From: Clostridium chauvoei
Lineage (GTDB): Bacteria; Bacillota; Clostridia; Clostridiales; Clostridiaceae
Direction of reading: 5' to 3'
Assembly (NCBI RefSeq): GCF_002327185.1
Contig: NZ_CP018624.1
Coordinates: forward strand, 372,001-436,000
DNA: 64,000 bases
Shown here: piece by piece, positions 1 through 10,131 of the stretch
Layout: the number at the start of each line of letters is the position of its first letter
Numbering within the stretch: the stretch's first letter is position 1
Program-made: the position numbers and the translations under genes
The notes under the pieces: generated by a model
Database searches by the model: none
What the model was told of the DNA's origin: nothing
What the model saw: only the letters and a program-made list of their open reading frames with translations

Positions 1-801
1 ATAGATAGTGGTAGATATACTTATGTAGAAGATGATATAATGAGAGAATTTTTAAAGTCAGCTAAAGCTCACAATGTATCAGTTATAGATGATGAACCTT
101 TTGGAATTCCTAATAAATCATGGGGATATAATAAATACGGAGATGTTCTTAAAAATTATTTTATAAATAAAGAAAACATAAACTATGCAGAAATAGCATA
201 TTTAGGAGAGCTAAAAGACAAAACACAATATACAGTTATAAGAAAAATCTTATTTATAGAACCTAAAATATGGGTTATAGTAAATGAAATAAGATGTACA
301 GGAGAACATAATTGTAAAAACTATTATGTCTTAGATAATAATGTTAAAATTGAAAAACGTGATGATTATCTAGTAGCAGTTAATAATTCCAGAAAAATAA
401 AGTTATATAATTATAATATAGATAAGCTTAATATTAAAAACACATATATATCTAAAAACTATAATGAGATACAAAATAGTAAAAGAATAGAGACAAATAC
501 TAAATTTAATGGTAAGCTTATAAATTATGATATAATTATAGGAGATGAAGGTTTCGAAGATATAATTATAAAAGATGGAGTATTAAAACAATATAATAGT
601 AAAGAGCAAGTTTCTCTTGAAAGAGCAATGGTAAAAAATATTATAGTAAGTGATGAAGAAGAATACGTAGTAGTTATTTTTAATGAAGAAACCTATAAGG
701 GTGGAAAAGTATATTTTTATGATAAAACACCAATTTACGGAAAAGTGGTAGTAATTCATAAAAATAAAGGTATGAGTAAAGTTATAAGGTTAAAGGGATA
801 A
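1..801 (+). CDS. Heparinase II/III family protein, C-terminal part (5' end outside window)
   Basis: The reading frame is open from base 1, so the gene starts upstream of the window; an internal ATG at 40 is unlikely to be the start. The first residues read IDSGRYTYVEDD followed by a K-A-H-N motif, the pattern of the C-terminal beta-sandwich domain of heparinase II/III-type polysaccharide lyases. The remaining 250 residues are beta-rich, as expected there. The N-terminal alpha toroid with most catalytic residues is not visible. A RegR-like regulator follows 36 bases downstream. In streptococci a heparinase-like oligohyaluronate lyase sits beside RegR in the hyaluronan locus, so a role in degrading unsaturated glycosaminoglycan oligosaccharides is inferred. 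Confidence 0.75.
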   Translation: MDSGRYTYVEDDIMREFLKSAKAHNVSVIDDEPFGIPNKSWGYNKYGDVLKNYFINKENINYAEIAYLGELKDKTQYTVIRKILFIEPKIWVIVNEIRCTGEHNCKNYYVLDNNVKIEKRDDYLVAVNNSRKIKLYNYNIDKLNIKNTYISKNYNEIQNSKRIETNTKFNGKLINYDIIIGDEGFEDIIIKDGVLKQYNSKEQVSLERAMVKNIIVSDEEEYVVVIFNEETYKGGKVYFYDKTPIYGKVVVIHKNKGMSKVIRLKG

Positions 802-837
802 TAATATAATATGTTTAGAAAGTAGAGGCATTTACTA

Positions 838-1878
838 ATGGTAAGAGAAAAAAAAGTAACAATAAATGATATTGCTACGCAGGCTGGTACTTCTAAGACT
901 ACCGTATCTTTCTATTTAAATGGTAAATTTGACAAAATGTCTCCCGATACGAGAAGAAGAATAGAACAAGTCATAAATGAAACGAAGTATAGTCCAAGTA
1001 TAATGGCAAGAAGTTTGAAGTCTAAAAAATCAAATTTAATAGGGGTAGTTGTAGCAGATATAACAAATCCATTTAGCAATATTATTGTAAAAGGTATTGA
1101 TGATATAGCTATAAAAGAAGGATATCAAATTTTAGTTGGAAGTAGTAATTTCGAATATACTAATGAAAAGAAGTATATAGATAGAATGTTAGATATGGGT
1201 GTAGATGGATTTATAATTCAACCTACATTAAAATTTAATAAATTAATAAATAAAATACAAGATAGAGGAAAGAAATTAGTATTTTTAGACAGCGTTATAA
1301 AAGACTTCAAAGGAAGATGGGTAAAAACTAATAATTATGATATAACAAGTGAAGCTACTAAAACTCTCTTTAATGAGGGGTATGAAGAGTTTATTTTTGT
1401 TACAGAAGATCCAGAGTTATTAATGGCGAGAATGGAAAGAAAAAATGGATTTGAAGATTCATTAAAAGCAGTAGGGGCAAAGTATTCTATAATAGTTGTA
1501 GATAATGAAATAGAATATCTAGAGCTTTCAAAAAAATTAAAAGAAAAGATAAATAATGATAAAAAGACATTAATATTTGCTGTAAATGGTAGAATTCTTC
1601 AAAAGGTATTTAAAACTGCTAAAAAGGAAAAATGGAGTGTTCCAGATAACATAGTAATTATAGGTTTTGATAATTGGGATTGGACATTTTATGCTACACC
1701 TTCAGTAAGCACTATAGATCAACCAACATATGAAGAAGGAACTTATGCTGCAAGCATTTTAATAGATATGCTACAAGAAAAAGAAATAATAGAAGAGTCA
1801 GCTATTTTTAAGTGTAATATAAATTGGGCAGAATCAACTAATATAAATAAAAAGACTTTAAAAAACAGAGAATTTTAA
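838..1878 (+). CDS. LacI family transcriptional regulator, RegR-like
   Basis: This 346-residue protein has the LacI layout. An N-terminal helix-turn-helix (about residues 5-50, TINDIATQAGTSKTTVSFYL) is followed by the hinge helix around SIMARSLKSKK and a periplasmic-binding-type effector domain (about 60-335) with the typical GFDNWDW and PSVSTIDQP segments. The sequence strongly resembles streptococcal RegR, which represses hyaluronidase and the unsaturated glucuronyl hydrolase/PTS genes; this is recalled, not aligned. Position directly after a heparinase-like gene fits that role. Ligand and operators are not identifiable here. A hairpin terminator follows. Confidence 0.85.
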   Translation: MVREKKVTINDIATQAGTSKTTVSFYLNGKFDKMSPDTRRRIEQVINETKYSPSIMARSLKSKKSNLIGVVVADITNPFSNIIVKGIDDIAIKEGYQILVGSSNFEYTNEKKYIDRMLDMGVDGFIIQPTLKFNKLINKIQDRGKKLVFLDSVIKDFKGRWVKTNNYDITSEATKTLFNEGYEEFIFVTEDPELLMARMERKNGFEDSLKAVGAKYSIIVVDNEIEYLELSKKLKEKINNDKKTLIFAVNGRILQKVFKTAKKEKWSVPDNIVIIGFDNWDWTFYATPSVSTIDQPTYEEGTYAASILIDMLQEKEIIEESAIFKCNINWAESTNINKKTLKNREF

Positions 1879-1883
1879 AGATT

Positions 1884-1930
1884 AATAGAGATAAAGTTTA
1901 GAGGAGCTAACTTTATCTCTATTATTTTTA
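1884..1930 (+). terminator. Rho-independent terminator after the LacI-type regulator
   Basis: A 15-base perfect inverted repeat (1884-1898 and 1909-1923, AATAGAGATAAAGTT) with a 10-base loop is followed by a T-rich run. Confidence 0.8.
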
Positions 1931-2002
1931 CATAGAACTATTAATAATAGGAACATCTATAGAATAGTATATAATAATAGGACTATTTATAAGGAGTATA
2001 GT

Positions 2003-2592
2003 ATGGTTAGGACATATGCTTATTCTGCAAATTTAGATAGAGAAACAGAGACTTTATTTAGGGAGGCAGAATTTTAGGCGAAGGGCACAATGGTATTGTA
2101 TATGAATTACCAGGAAATAAGGCTATAAAAATATTTCAACAAGCTAAATGCTGCTTAGATGAAGGAAGGGTTTTAAAAAGAGTTAGTAAATCTAAGTTTT
2201 TCCCCAATGTATATTCAGTAGGTAAGCATTATATTGTAAGAGAAAAAATAGGCGGTGAAAGATTAGATCATTATATAAAAAAACATGGTTTAAGTGATAA
2301 ACTATCTAAAAATTTATATGATTTAATTAAGGAATTTAAACGTTTAAGATTTACAAAATTAGATGCAAGATGCAGGGATATTTATGTTTTAGAGGATGAA
2401 ACAGTTAGAGTAATAGACCCAAAACAATGCTATACAAAAAAAGTAACTTATCCAAGACACTTAATGAAAGGATTTAAAAAAATAGATTGTTTAGATGAGT
2501 TCTTGGAAAACATTAAATCTATAGATAAAAAGATCGGAGAAGATTGGGAAAAGAAAATAAGCAGATATTTTCATGATAGCGAATTAGAATAA
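2003..2592 (+). pseudogene. Protein kinase-like protein, frameshifted
   Basis: An AAGGAG site precedes ATG 2003. That frame stops after 24 codons at TAG 2075-2077. One extra T in the run at 2072-2075 would join it to a second open frame that runs to TAA 2590-2592. The downstream frame begins LGEGHNGIVYELPGNKAIKIF, a glycine-rich loop followed by the VAIK-like lysine of a protein kinase fold. It continues to a weak DARCRD loop and DPKQCY, where a DFG-like aspartate could sit. The repaired product is about 196 residues, a small kinase-like protein. The substrate is unknown. The lesion may be a real mutation or a homopolymer sequencing error. Confidence 0.7.
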
Positions 2593-2621
2593 GACGCCTT
2601 TTGGTGTCTTATTTTATTTTG
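2590..2621 (+). terminator. Terminator after the kinase-like gene
   Basis: The hairpin AAGACGCC-TTTT-GGTGTCTT is followed by ATTTTATTTT, starting directly at the stop codon. Confidence 0.8.
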
Positions 2622-2666
2622 AATTATGTATATTTTGCTTTTCCTAGGAAACACTAAATAAAGTAG

Positions 2667-4049
<1,383 letters not shown>

Positions 4050-4062
4050 TAATCTAATATTT

Positions 4063-4150
4063 AAGAAGTAGTTAATTATAAGATGCACAATATTTAATTT
4101 CTAGTATAATGTTGTGTGTCAAAATAAGACTACTTCTTATTTATTTTTAT
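4063..4150 (+). terminator. Structured region after eno, probable terminator
   Basis: A 10-base inverted repeat, AAGAAGTAGT (4063-4072) and ACTACTTCTT (4129-4138), encloses a second hairpin-like stretch. It ends in a T-rich run. The long loop makes it weaker as a classical terminator. Confidence 0.5.
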
Positions 4151-4339
4151 TAATTTAATTAGATTAATTAAATTAATAATTGTATTTATTATATAAATAT
4201 ATACAAATAGTAAATTAATAATATATGGTCAATATATTCCCTTTAATTTACAATGAATCTCTTGTTTTTTAATATTTATTATGTTATGATAACCTTACGT
4301 AAATACGACTGTTTGGAAGATATCGTGGGAGGTGTAACT

Positions 4340-4570
4340 ATGAAGAATTTTCTATTTGTATTAGAAGGTATTTTAGGATTAATAGTTATAGTATCAATAT
4401 TATTACAACCAAGTAAAGCTGATGCGTTAAATGGATTAATTCAAGGGAGTAAGACAGAAACCTTTTTCTCAAAGAATAAAACAAGAACTAAAGAAGCTAT
4501 GCTTTTAAAGTTAACAGTTATTGCTATGGCTGCATTTGCTATTAATACTATTGTATTAAATTTAGTATAA
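4340..4570 (+). CDS. secG: Preprotein translocase subunit SecG
   Basis: SecG is the small accessory subunit of the SecYEG translocon in the cytoplasmic membrane. The 76-residue product has two hydrophobic segments (about residues 3-22 and 55-75). Between them lies the conserved LLQPSKADALNGLIQGSKTE stretch, equivalent to the SecG loop. I chose ATG 4340 because GGGAGGTG lies just before it; an upstream in-frame ATG at 4253 would add 29 residues without a clear ribosome site. It sits between eno and rnr, as in many Firmicutes. Confidence 0.95.
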   Translation: MKNFLFVLEGILGLIVIVSILLQPSKADALNGLIQGSKTETFFSKNKTRTKEAMLLKLTVIAMAAFAINTIVLNLV

Positions 4571-4589
4571 GACGGAATAAGAATATAAC

Positions 4590-4625
4590 AAGGCTACTAT
4601 AAATATTATGGTAGCTTTATTTATT
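4590..4625 (+). terminator. Terminator after secG
   Basis: Inverted repeat AAGGCTACTATAA / TTATGGTAGCTTT (with one wobble) followed by a T-rich run. Confidence 0.75.
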
Positions 4626-4655
4626 TAAAAAATATAAATTAAAAAGGAGAGTATT

Positions 4656-4922
4656 ATGGGATTATTTAATGGTATTATGGGAAACGCATCTGAGGTTAAG
4701 CTTGAAGAAGTAACAAAAGAATAGGGTAAAAAAACAGAATATCATTAAATACCATATAGAGCCATAACTCATTTCAAAATAGAAACAGCAGGACATTTTG
4801 GTTTAGACGCAGAACTAAAAATTTGGATATCAGGAGCAAGTATGCCAATAGAAAAACAGTTTAATAGTAGTCTAAATATATATGAACTTCAAGCAGTATT
4901 AGCAGAGTACTGTTTAAAATAA
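4656..4922 (+). pseudogene. Bacterial PH-domain protein remnant (internal deletion and stops)
   Basis: After AAAAAGGAGA, ATG 4656 starts MGLFNGIMGNASEVKLEEV, the usual beginning of bacterial PH-domain (bPH, Pfam 08000-type) proteins. The frame stops at TAG after 23 codons and the central part of the domain is missing. The C-terminal part remains in the sequence, with IPYRAITHFKIETAGHFG and DAELKIWISGAS, ending at TAA 4920-4922. Intact members are about 125 residues, so a block of roughly 35-40 codons has been lost. This is decay rather than sequencing error. Confidence 0.8.
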
Positions 4923-4951
4923 GGTTGCCATAAGGTAGCCTTATTTTATTT
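4921..4951 (+). terminator. Terminator after the PH-domain remnant
   Basis: AAGG-TTGCC / GGTAGCCTT hairpin followed by ATTTTATTT. Confidence 0.7.
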
Positions 4952-5092
4952 ATCAATAAAAATTGCTTAGAAGCATATATTATCCTAATTAATTGTATAA
5001 AATATATTGTGTATGGTACTATTATAGTGTATGATAAGAAAATTATGGATACACTTTAAATATAAATAATATTAATGGAGGAACTTAAGCAT

Positions 5093-7312
5093 ATGGGAAT
5101 AAAACAAACTGTATTAAGCTTTATGAGAGAAGAAGCTTACAGACCTATGGATATTCAAGAGTTAGTTACTGTATTTGACATAAACCCAGACGAATATAAG
5201 CCTTTTAAAAAGGCATTAAAAGCTATGGAAAAAGAAGGATTAATAGTTAGAACTAAAAAAGATAAGTTTGCACTACCTGAAAGATTAGGATTAATAACAG
5301 GAAAACTTCAAGTTCATCAAAAAGGATTTGGATTTCTTATACCAGAAGTTGAAGGAGAGAAAGACGTATTCATTGCTAGCTCATGTATGAATGGAGCTAT
5401 GAATAACGATAAAGTTATTGTTCAAGTAACAAGAGAAGACTTAAATGGTAAGAAAAGAGAAGGAGAAGTTCTTGAAGTTTTAGAAAGAGCAAACACTAAA
5501 ATTATAGGAGTTTATGAAGACAGTCGTAACTTTGGCTTTGTAGTTCCAGAGGATTCAAGATTAAATCAAGATATATTTGTTTCTAAAAAGGATAGAGCTA
5601 ATGCTAAAACTGGAGATGTAGTTATTTGTGAAGTAACTAAATGGCCAGAAAAGAGAAGAAGCCCAGAAGGAATAATAAAAGAAGTCCTTGGTCAAAAAGG
5701 TGAAAAAGGATTAGATATTCTTACTATAATAAAAAAATATGGATTACCAGAAGAATTTTCAGAAAAAGTATTAAGTTATGCTGAAAATATTTCCGAGGAA
5801 ATTGACGAAAAGGAATATAAAAGAAGAAAAGATATTAGAAATTTAAGAATGGTTACAATAGATGGAGAAGACGCAAAAGATTTAGATGATGCTGTATCTA
5901 TTGAAAGACTTGAAGGTGGGAATTTTAGATTAGGAGTTCATATAGCTGATGTAACTCATTATGTTCGAGAAAAGAATCCACTAGATAAAGAAGCTTTAAA
6001 AAGAGGTACATCTGTTTATTTAATAGATAGAGTTATTCCAATGTTACCTAAAAAACTATCTAATGGTATTTGTTCATTAAACCCTCAAGTAGATAGATTA
6101 ACATTAAGCTGTTTTATGACTATAGATCAAAAAGGAAAGGTGTTAAGTCACGAGATTGCTGAAACAATAATTAAAACAAATGAAAGAATGACTTATACAG
6201 ATGTAACTAAAATTTTAAGAGATAATGATGAAGAACTTATAAAGAGATACGACTATTTAGTTGATGATTTTAAAGCTATGGAAGAACTTTGTTTAATTCT
6301 TAGAGAAAAGAGAATGAGAAGAGGCGCTATAGATTTTGATTTTGAAGAGTCAAAAATTATCTTAAATGAGTTAGGAAAACCTATAGATATAAAGCCTTAT
6401 GAAAGAGCTATTGCTAATAGAATAATAGAAGAGTTTATGTTAGTTTGTAATGAAACAGTAGCAGAGCATATGTTCTGGACTAATACACCATTTGTATATA
6501 GAGTCCATGAAGATCCAGATGAAGAAAAATTAGAAAAGTTTAAAGAATTTGTTTATAACTTAGGATATATAGTAAGATGGGGTCAAGAAACTCATCCAAG
6601 AGCTCTTCAAGATTTACTTGAAAAAATAAAGGGTAAAAAAGAAGAAACAGTAGTAAATACACTTTTATTAAGATCAATGATGCAAGCTAAATATTCCCCA
6701 GAATGTGTAGGTCACTTTGGTCTTGCAGCTAAATACTATTGTCACTTTACATCACCTATAAGAAGATATCCAGATTTACAAATACACAGAATAATAAAAG
6801 AGCATATAAATAGTAAAATAGACGATAAGAGAAGTACTAGATTAACTAATATAGTTGAAGTAGCATCTAAACAAGCATCAGAAATGGAAAGATTAGCACA
6901 AGAAGCAGAAAGAGAAGTAGATGATCTAAAGAAAGCTGAGTATATGTTAGATAGAGTTGGTGAAGAATTCAATGGAATTATATCATCAGTAACTTCATTT
7001 GGATTATTTGTTGAATTACCAAATACAATAGAAGGTCTAATTCATATAACGGCTTTAGATGATGACTACTATATATATGATGAAGCACATCTTTGCTTAA
7101 TAGGTGAAAGAAGAAAGAAAGTTTATAAGTTAGGTGATGAAGCTAAAGTTAGATGTAGTAGAGTTGATATAGAGAATAGAGAAGTTTATTTTGATTTAGT
7201 AGAAGATGAAGAAACAAAAGAAGAAATAAAAGCAACTCAAGAACTAGTAGATAAGTTACCAGAAGTAAAAGAAGATATGAAAACAAATTTTTCAGAAGAA
7301 GTAACAGAGTAA
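5093..7312 (+). CDS. rnr: Ribonuclease R (3'-5' exoribonuclease)
   Basis: RNase R degrades structured RNA from the 3' end and works with SmpB/tmRNA in trans-translation quality control. Domains in order: an N-terminal winged helix (about 1-60), two cold-shock domains (about 65-215) and the RNB catalytic domain (about 240-570). The RNB domain carries the acidic cluster in TIDGEDAKDLDDAVS. A C-terminal S1 domain (GVISSVTSFGLFVELP-like) and an acidic tail follow. Length (739 residues) is typical. ATG 5093 is preferred because GGAGG at 5077-5081 lies upstream of it; ATG 5075 overlaps that site. smpB follows about 100 bases later. Confidence 0.96.
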   Translation: MGIKQTVLSFMREEAYRPMDIQELVTVFDINPDEYKPFKKALKAMEKEGLIVRTKKDKFALPERLGLITGKLQVHQKGFGFLIPEVEGEKDVFIASSCMNGAMNNDKVIVQVTREDLNGKKREGEVLEVLERANTKIIGVYEDSRNFGFVVPEDSRLNQDIFVSKKDRANAKTGDVVICEVTKWPEKRRSPEGIIKEVLGQKGEKGLDILTIIKKYGLPEEFSEKVLSYAENISEEIDEKEYKRRKDIRNLRMVTIDGEDAKDLDDAVSIERLEGGNFRLGVHIADVTHYVREKNPLDKEALKRGTSVYLIDRVIPMLPKKLSNGICSLNPQVDRLTLSCFMTIDQKGKVLSHEIAETIIKTNERMTYTDVTKILRDNDEELIKRYDYLVDDFKAMEELCLILREKRMRRGAIDFDFEESKIILNELGKPIDIKPYERAIANRIIEEFMLVCNETVAEHMFWTNTPFVYRVHEDPDEEKLEKFKEFVYNLGYIVRWGQETHPRALQDLLEKIKGKKEETVVNTLLLRSMMQAKYSPECVGHFGLAAKYYCHFTSPIRRYPDLQIHRIIKEHINSKIDDKRSTRLTNIVEVASKQASEMERLAQEAEREVDDLKKAEYMLDRVGEEFNGIISSVTSFGLFVELPNTIEGLIHITALDDDYYIYDEAHLCLIGERRKKVYKLGDEAKVRCSRVDIENREVYFDLVEDEETKEEIKATQELVDKLPEVKEDMKTNFSEEVTE

Positions 7313-7412
7313 GTACTTTTCCTAAGACTAAAAAAGCATAGCATAGCTACTTTAGATTATGTTATACTAGAGTTATTAATAAATAGGATAAAGAAATTGT
7401 GTGGTGAGAAAT

Positions 7413-7883
7413 ATGGTAAGAAAGAAAAATAGCAATACGTTAGCAGATAATAGAAAAGCAAGACATGATTATTTTGTTGAAGAAACTTTAGAAGCAGGAA
7501 TAGCTTTAGTAGGGACGGAAGTAAAATCAATTAGAGCAGGAAGATGTAATTTAAAGGATTGCTATGCAGATATATATAATGGAGAAATATTTATTAAAAG
7601 TATGCATATAAGCCCATATGAACAAGGAAATATTTTTAATGTAGATCCATTAAGAGAAAGAAAGCTTTTACTTCATAAAGAACAAATTGCGAGATTCGCA
7701 GGATTAGTGGCACAACAAGGATATACACTAATACCTTTAGCATTATATTTAAAAGAAGGTAAAGTAAAAGTAGCTTTAGGTTTATGTAGAGGTAAGAAGA
7801 ACTACGATAAGAGAGATTCTATGATTGAAAAAGCTCATAAGAGAGACATAGAAAGACAATTAAAAAATTCAGGAAGATATTAG
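7413..7883 (+). CDS. smpB: SsrA-binding protein SmpB
   Basis: SmpB binds tmRNA and brings it to stalled ribosomes. The 156-residue product shows the OB-fold core with [21 protein letters not shown] and [10 protein letters not shown]. It ends in the basic tail [14 protein letters not shown] that probes the empty mRNA channel. I chose ATG 7413 with an upstream GGTGAG; GTG 7401 would add four residues. Its RNA partner ssrA lies 11 kb downstream on the same strand rather than adjacent. Confidence 0.97.
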   Translation: MVRKKNSNTLADNRKARHDYFVEETLEAGIALVGTEVKSIRAGRCNLKDCYADIYNGEIFIKSMHISPYEQGNIFNVDPLRERKLLLHKEQIARFAGLVAQQGYTLIPLALYLKEGKVKVALGLCRGKKNYDKRDSMIEKAHKRDIERQLKNSGRY

Positions 7884-7890
7884 TTAATAT

Positions 7891-7926
7891 AAAGCATGTA
7901 GTTTTAATAGCTACATGCTTTTTTTG
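7891..7926 (+). terminator. Terminator after smpB
   Basis: AAAGCATGTAG / CTACATGCTTT perfect hairpin followed by a T run. Confidence 0.9.
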
Positions 7927-8000
7927 TGGAAAAAAGGTGTATAAAAGGTTAAAATGTTATTAGAACATTAATTCAGTTTTGGAATAAGTATGGGGGTATT

Positions 8001-9899
8001 ATGGAAGAGAGAAGATTATTAATTGAAAAGTCCAATAAAAGAAGTGAAAGTTATGGAGTAGAAAAAAGCTCAAGTCACTCAAAGAAAATACTTATGGGAG
8101 AAAATCTAGAGAGAGTTTTAGCAAAACATAAGGAATTAATAGAAGTGTCAATACCATATATAGATATGGTATTTTCAGCAGTTCAAGATAATGAGTTTAT
8201 TATAGTATTAACTGATAATGAAGGCTGCATTTTATATATAAGAGGAGAAGAAGAGGTAACAAATCACTTAAATAAGCTAAATGTTAAAGTAGGAGCTTAT
8301 ATGGACGAGCAGAATATAGGTACTAATGCTATGGGAACAGCTATAAAAGAAGATAAATGTGTTCAAATAACAGCAAATGAGCATTATATAGAAATATTTC
8401 AAAACCTAACTTGTTCAGCGGCACCAATACATAATGATAAAGGCGAAATTATAGGGACTTTAAATTTAACAGGTAATTGCACTTTAAAACATCCACATAC
8501 ATTAGGGTTAGTAGTATTTGGAGTTAAAGCAATTGAAAATGAGTTAGATAAAAGAAAAATAAATGATATTTTAAATCAAACCTATAACTACATGGAAAGT
8601 GTAATCGATAATGTGGATAAAGGTATAATGATTGTGGATATTGAAGGAAAAATAACAAATATAAATAAAGTTGCATCAAGGCTTTTAAATAAAGACAAAG
8701 AAGATTTAATTAATGAAGAGATAGATCATATAATATCAGATTTAGGAAATATATTAGAACAATTACAAGGGGATGAAAATATAATCACAAAGGAAGTTAA
8801 GTTTAAACATACAAGTAGACATAAAACAAAACTAACTTTTAAAGGTATTAGATATAAAGGAAAAGTAATTGGGATAGTAGTTACCATGAGTAAAGAAAGA
8901 GAGCAAGATGATATAAAGGATATAACAGGAGCTTTTTTTACATTCAATGATATTATTGGAGATAGTGCAGCAATAACAAATGTAATCACAAATAGTAAGA
9001 TAATATCAAATAGCCCATCAACAGTACTTATTGAAGGAGAAAGTGGAACAGGTAAAGAGGTTTTAGCACAATCTATGCACAACTATAGTTTAAGAAGAAA
9101 AAATAAATTTGTAGCTATAAATTGTGGAGCTATACCAGCTAATATAATAGAAAGTGAATTATTTGGATATGAAGATGGTACATTTACAGGTGGGAAAAAA
9201 GGCGGAAAGCCTGGAAAGTTTGAAATTGCAAATGGAGGAACGCTATTTTTAGATGAAATAGGGGAAATGCCTCTTGATATGCAAGTGAATTTATTGCGTG
9301 TACTTCAAGAAGGAAGAGTTACAAGACTTGGAGGAAGCGATGAAATACCTATAGATATTAGAGTAATAGCAGCAACAAATAAAAATCTAAAGAAAGAAGT
9401 GAAAAAGGGAACATTTAGAGAAGATTTATATTATAGACTATGTGTTATTCCTATAAAGCTACCACCTCTTAGAGAAAGAAAGGGAGACGTGGAAAAGCTT
9501 ATAGAATATTTTCTAAGAATAAAATCTTTTAAACTGAATAAGGAAGTTCCAGAGATAAATTCAGACTTATATAATAGATTATTATCATATGGTTGGCCAG
9601 GTAATATTAGACAACTGGAAAATTATATTGAGAATATAGTTAATTTAGATGGAAATTTATCTTTTGATATATGGGATGATAATGAAGAAAAAAAATATGA
9701 AATAACTCCTAAAGAAATAATTGAAGAAAAAAATAACAAAGAAGAGCGAGAAATTCTCAATTTATCAGCACTTGAAAAAGAAACTATAGAAAAGGCTATA
9801 AAAATTTATAAACATAATATGACTAAGGTAGCTAAGGTATTAGGAATAAGTAGAAATACATTATATTTAAAAGCTAAAAAGTATGATATAAAATTGTAA
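8001..9899 (+). CDS. Sigma54-dependent activator of the adjacent alcohol dehydrogenase gene
   Basis: This 632-residue enhancer-binding protein resembles AcoR-type regulators. It has a GAF-like sensor region (about 60-190) and a PAS-like segment (about 200-290). The AAA+ domain (about 310-540) has Walker A GESGTGKE and Walker B GGTLFLDEIGEMP. A Fis-type helix-turn-helix at the C terminus reads MTKVAKVLGISRNTLYLKAKK. The sigma54-contacting loop reads GTFTGG instead of the usual GAFTGA; both changes occur in functional relatives. A perfect -24/-12 promoter follows at 10035-10050 in front of the alcohol dehydrogenase, so that gene is the probable target. The GAF ligand is unknown. Confidence 0.9.
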   Translation: MEERRLLIEKSNKRSESYGVEKSSSHSKKILMGENLERVLAKHKELIEVSIPYIDMVFSAVQDNEFIIVLTDNEGCILYIRGEEEVTNHLNKLNVKVGAYMDEQNIGTNAMGTAIKEDKCVQITANEHYIEIFQNLTCSAAPIHNDKGEIIGTLNLTGNCTLKHPHTLGLVVFGVKAIENELDKRKINDILNQTYNYMESVIDNVDKGIMIVDIEGKITNINKVASRLLNKDKEDLINEEIDHIISDLGNILEQLQGDENIITKEVKFKHTSRHKTKLTFKGIRYKGKVIGIVVTMSKEREQDDIKDITGAFFTFNDIIGDSAAITNVITNSKIISNSPSTVLIEGESGTGKEVLAQSMHNYSLRRKNKFVAINCGAIPANIIESELFGYEDGTFTGGKKGGKPGKFEIANGGTLFLDEIGEMPLDMQVNLLRVLQEGRVTRLGGSDEIPIDIRVIAATNKNLKKEVKKGTFREDLYYRLCVIPIKLPPLRERKGDVEKLIEYFLRIKSFKLNKEVPEINSDLYNRLLSYGWPGNIRQLENYIENIVNLDGNLSFDIWDDNEEKKYEITPKEIIEEKNNKEEREILNLSALEKETIEKAIKIYKHNMTKVAKVLGISRNTLYLKAKKYDIKL

Positions 9900-9913
9900 T
9901 AAAATAAGACAAT

Positions 9914-9961
9914 GTCCTAAAATGATACACATAATTTAAAAAATATGTATTATTTTAGGAC
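9914..9961. repeat. Inverted repeat between activator and adh: terminator or activator site
   Basis: GTCCTAAAAT (9914-9923) pairs with ATTTTAGGAC (9952-9961). Further partial pairing inside (ATACA/TGTAT) extends the stem. T-rich sequence follows, so it may terminate the activator gene. Its place about 100 bases upstream of the sigma54 promoter also suits an enhancer-binding site. Confidence 0.5.
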
Positions 9962-10034
9962 AATATTATTTTATCTTATTTTTTATAAATCAAAAAACTG
10001 TTGAAAATAGGCGGTTGATAAAAAAATAACAAAT

Positions 10035-10050
10035 TGGCACGAAATTTGCT
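10035..10050 (+). promoter_or_regulatory. Sigma54 (-24/-12) promoter of adh
   Basis: TGGCAC-GAAAT-TTGCT matches the sigma54 consensus TGGCAC-N5-TTGCW exactly. It lies 82 bases before the adh start codon and directly downstream of a sigma54 activator gene. Confidence 0.92.
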
Positions 10051-10131
10051 ATACATATTATTGTAAAAATAATAATAAATTATTAAGAATAAATTTTTAA
10101 ATAAATTTTCATAATTTTAGGAGGCAAAATA

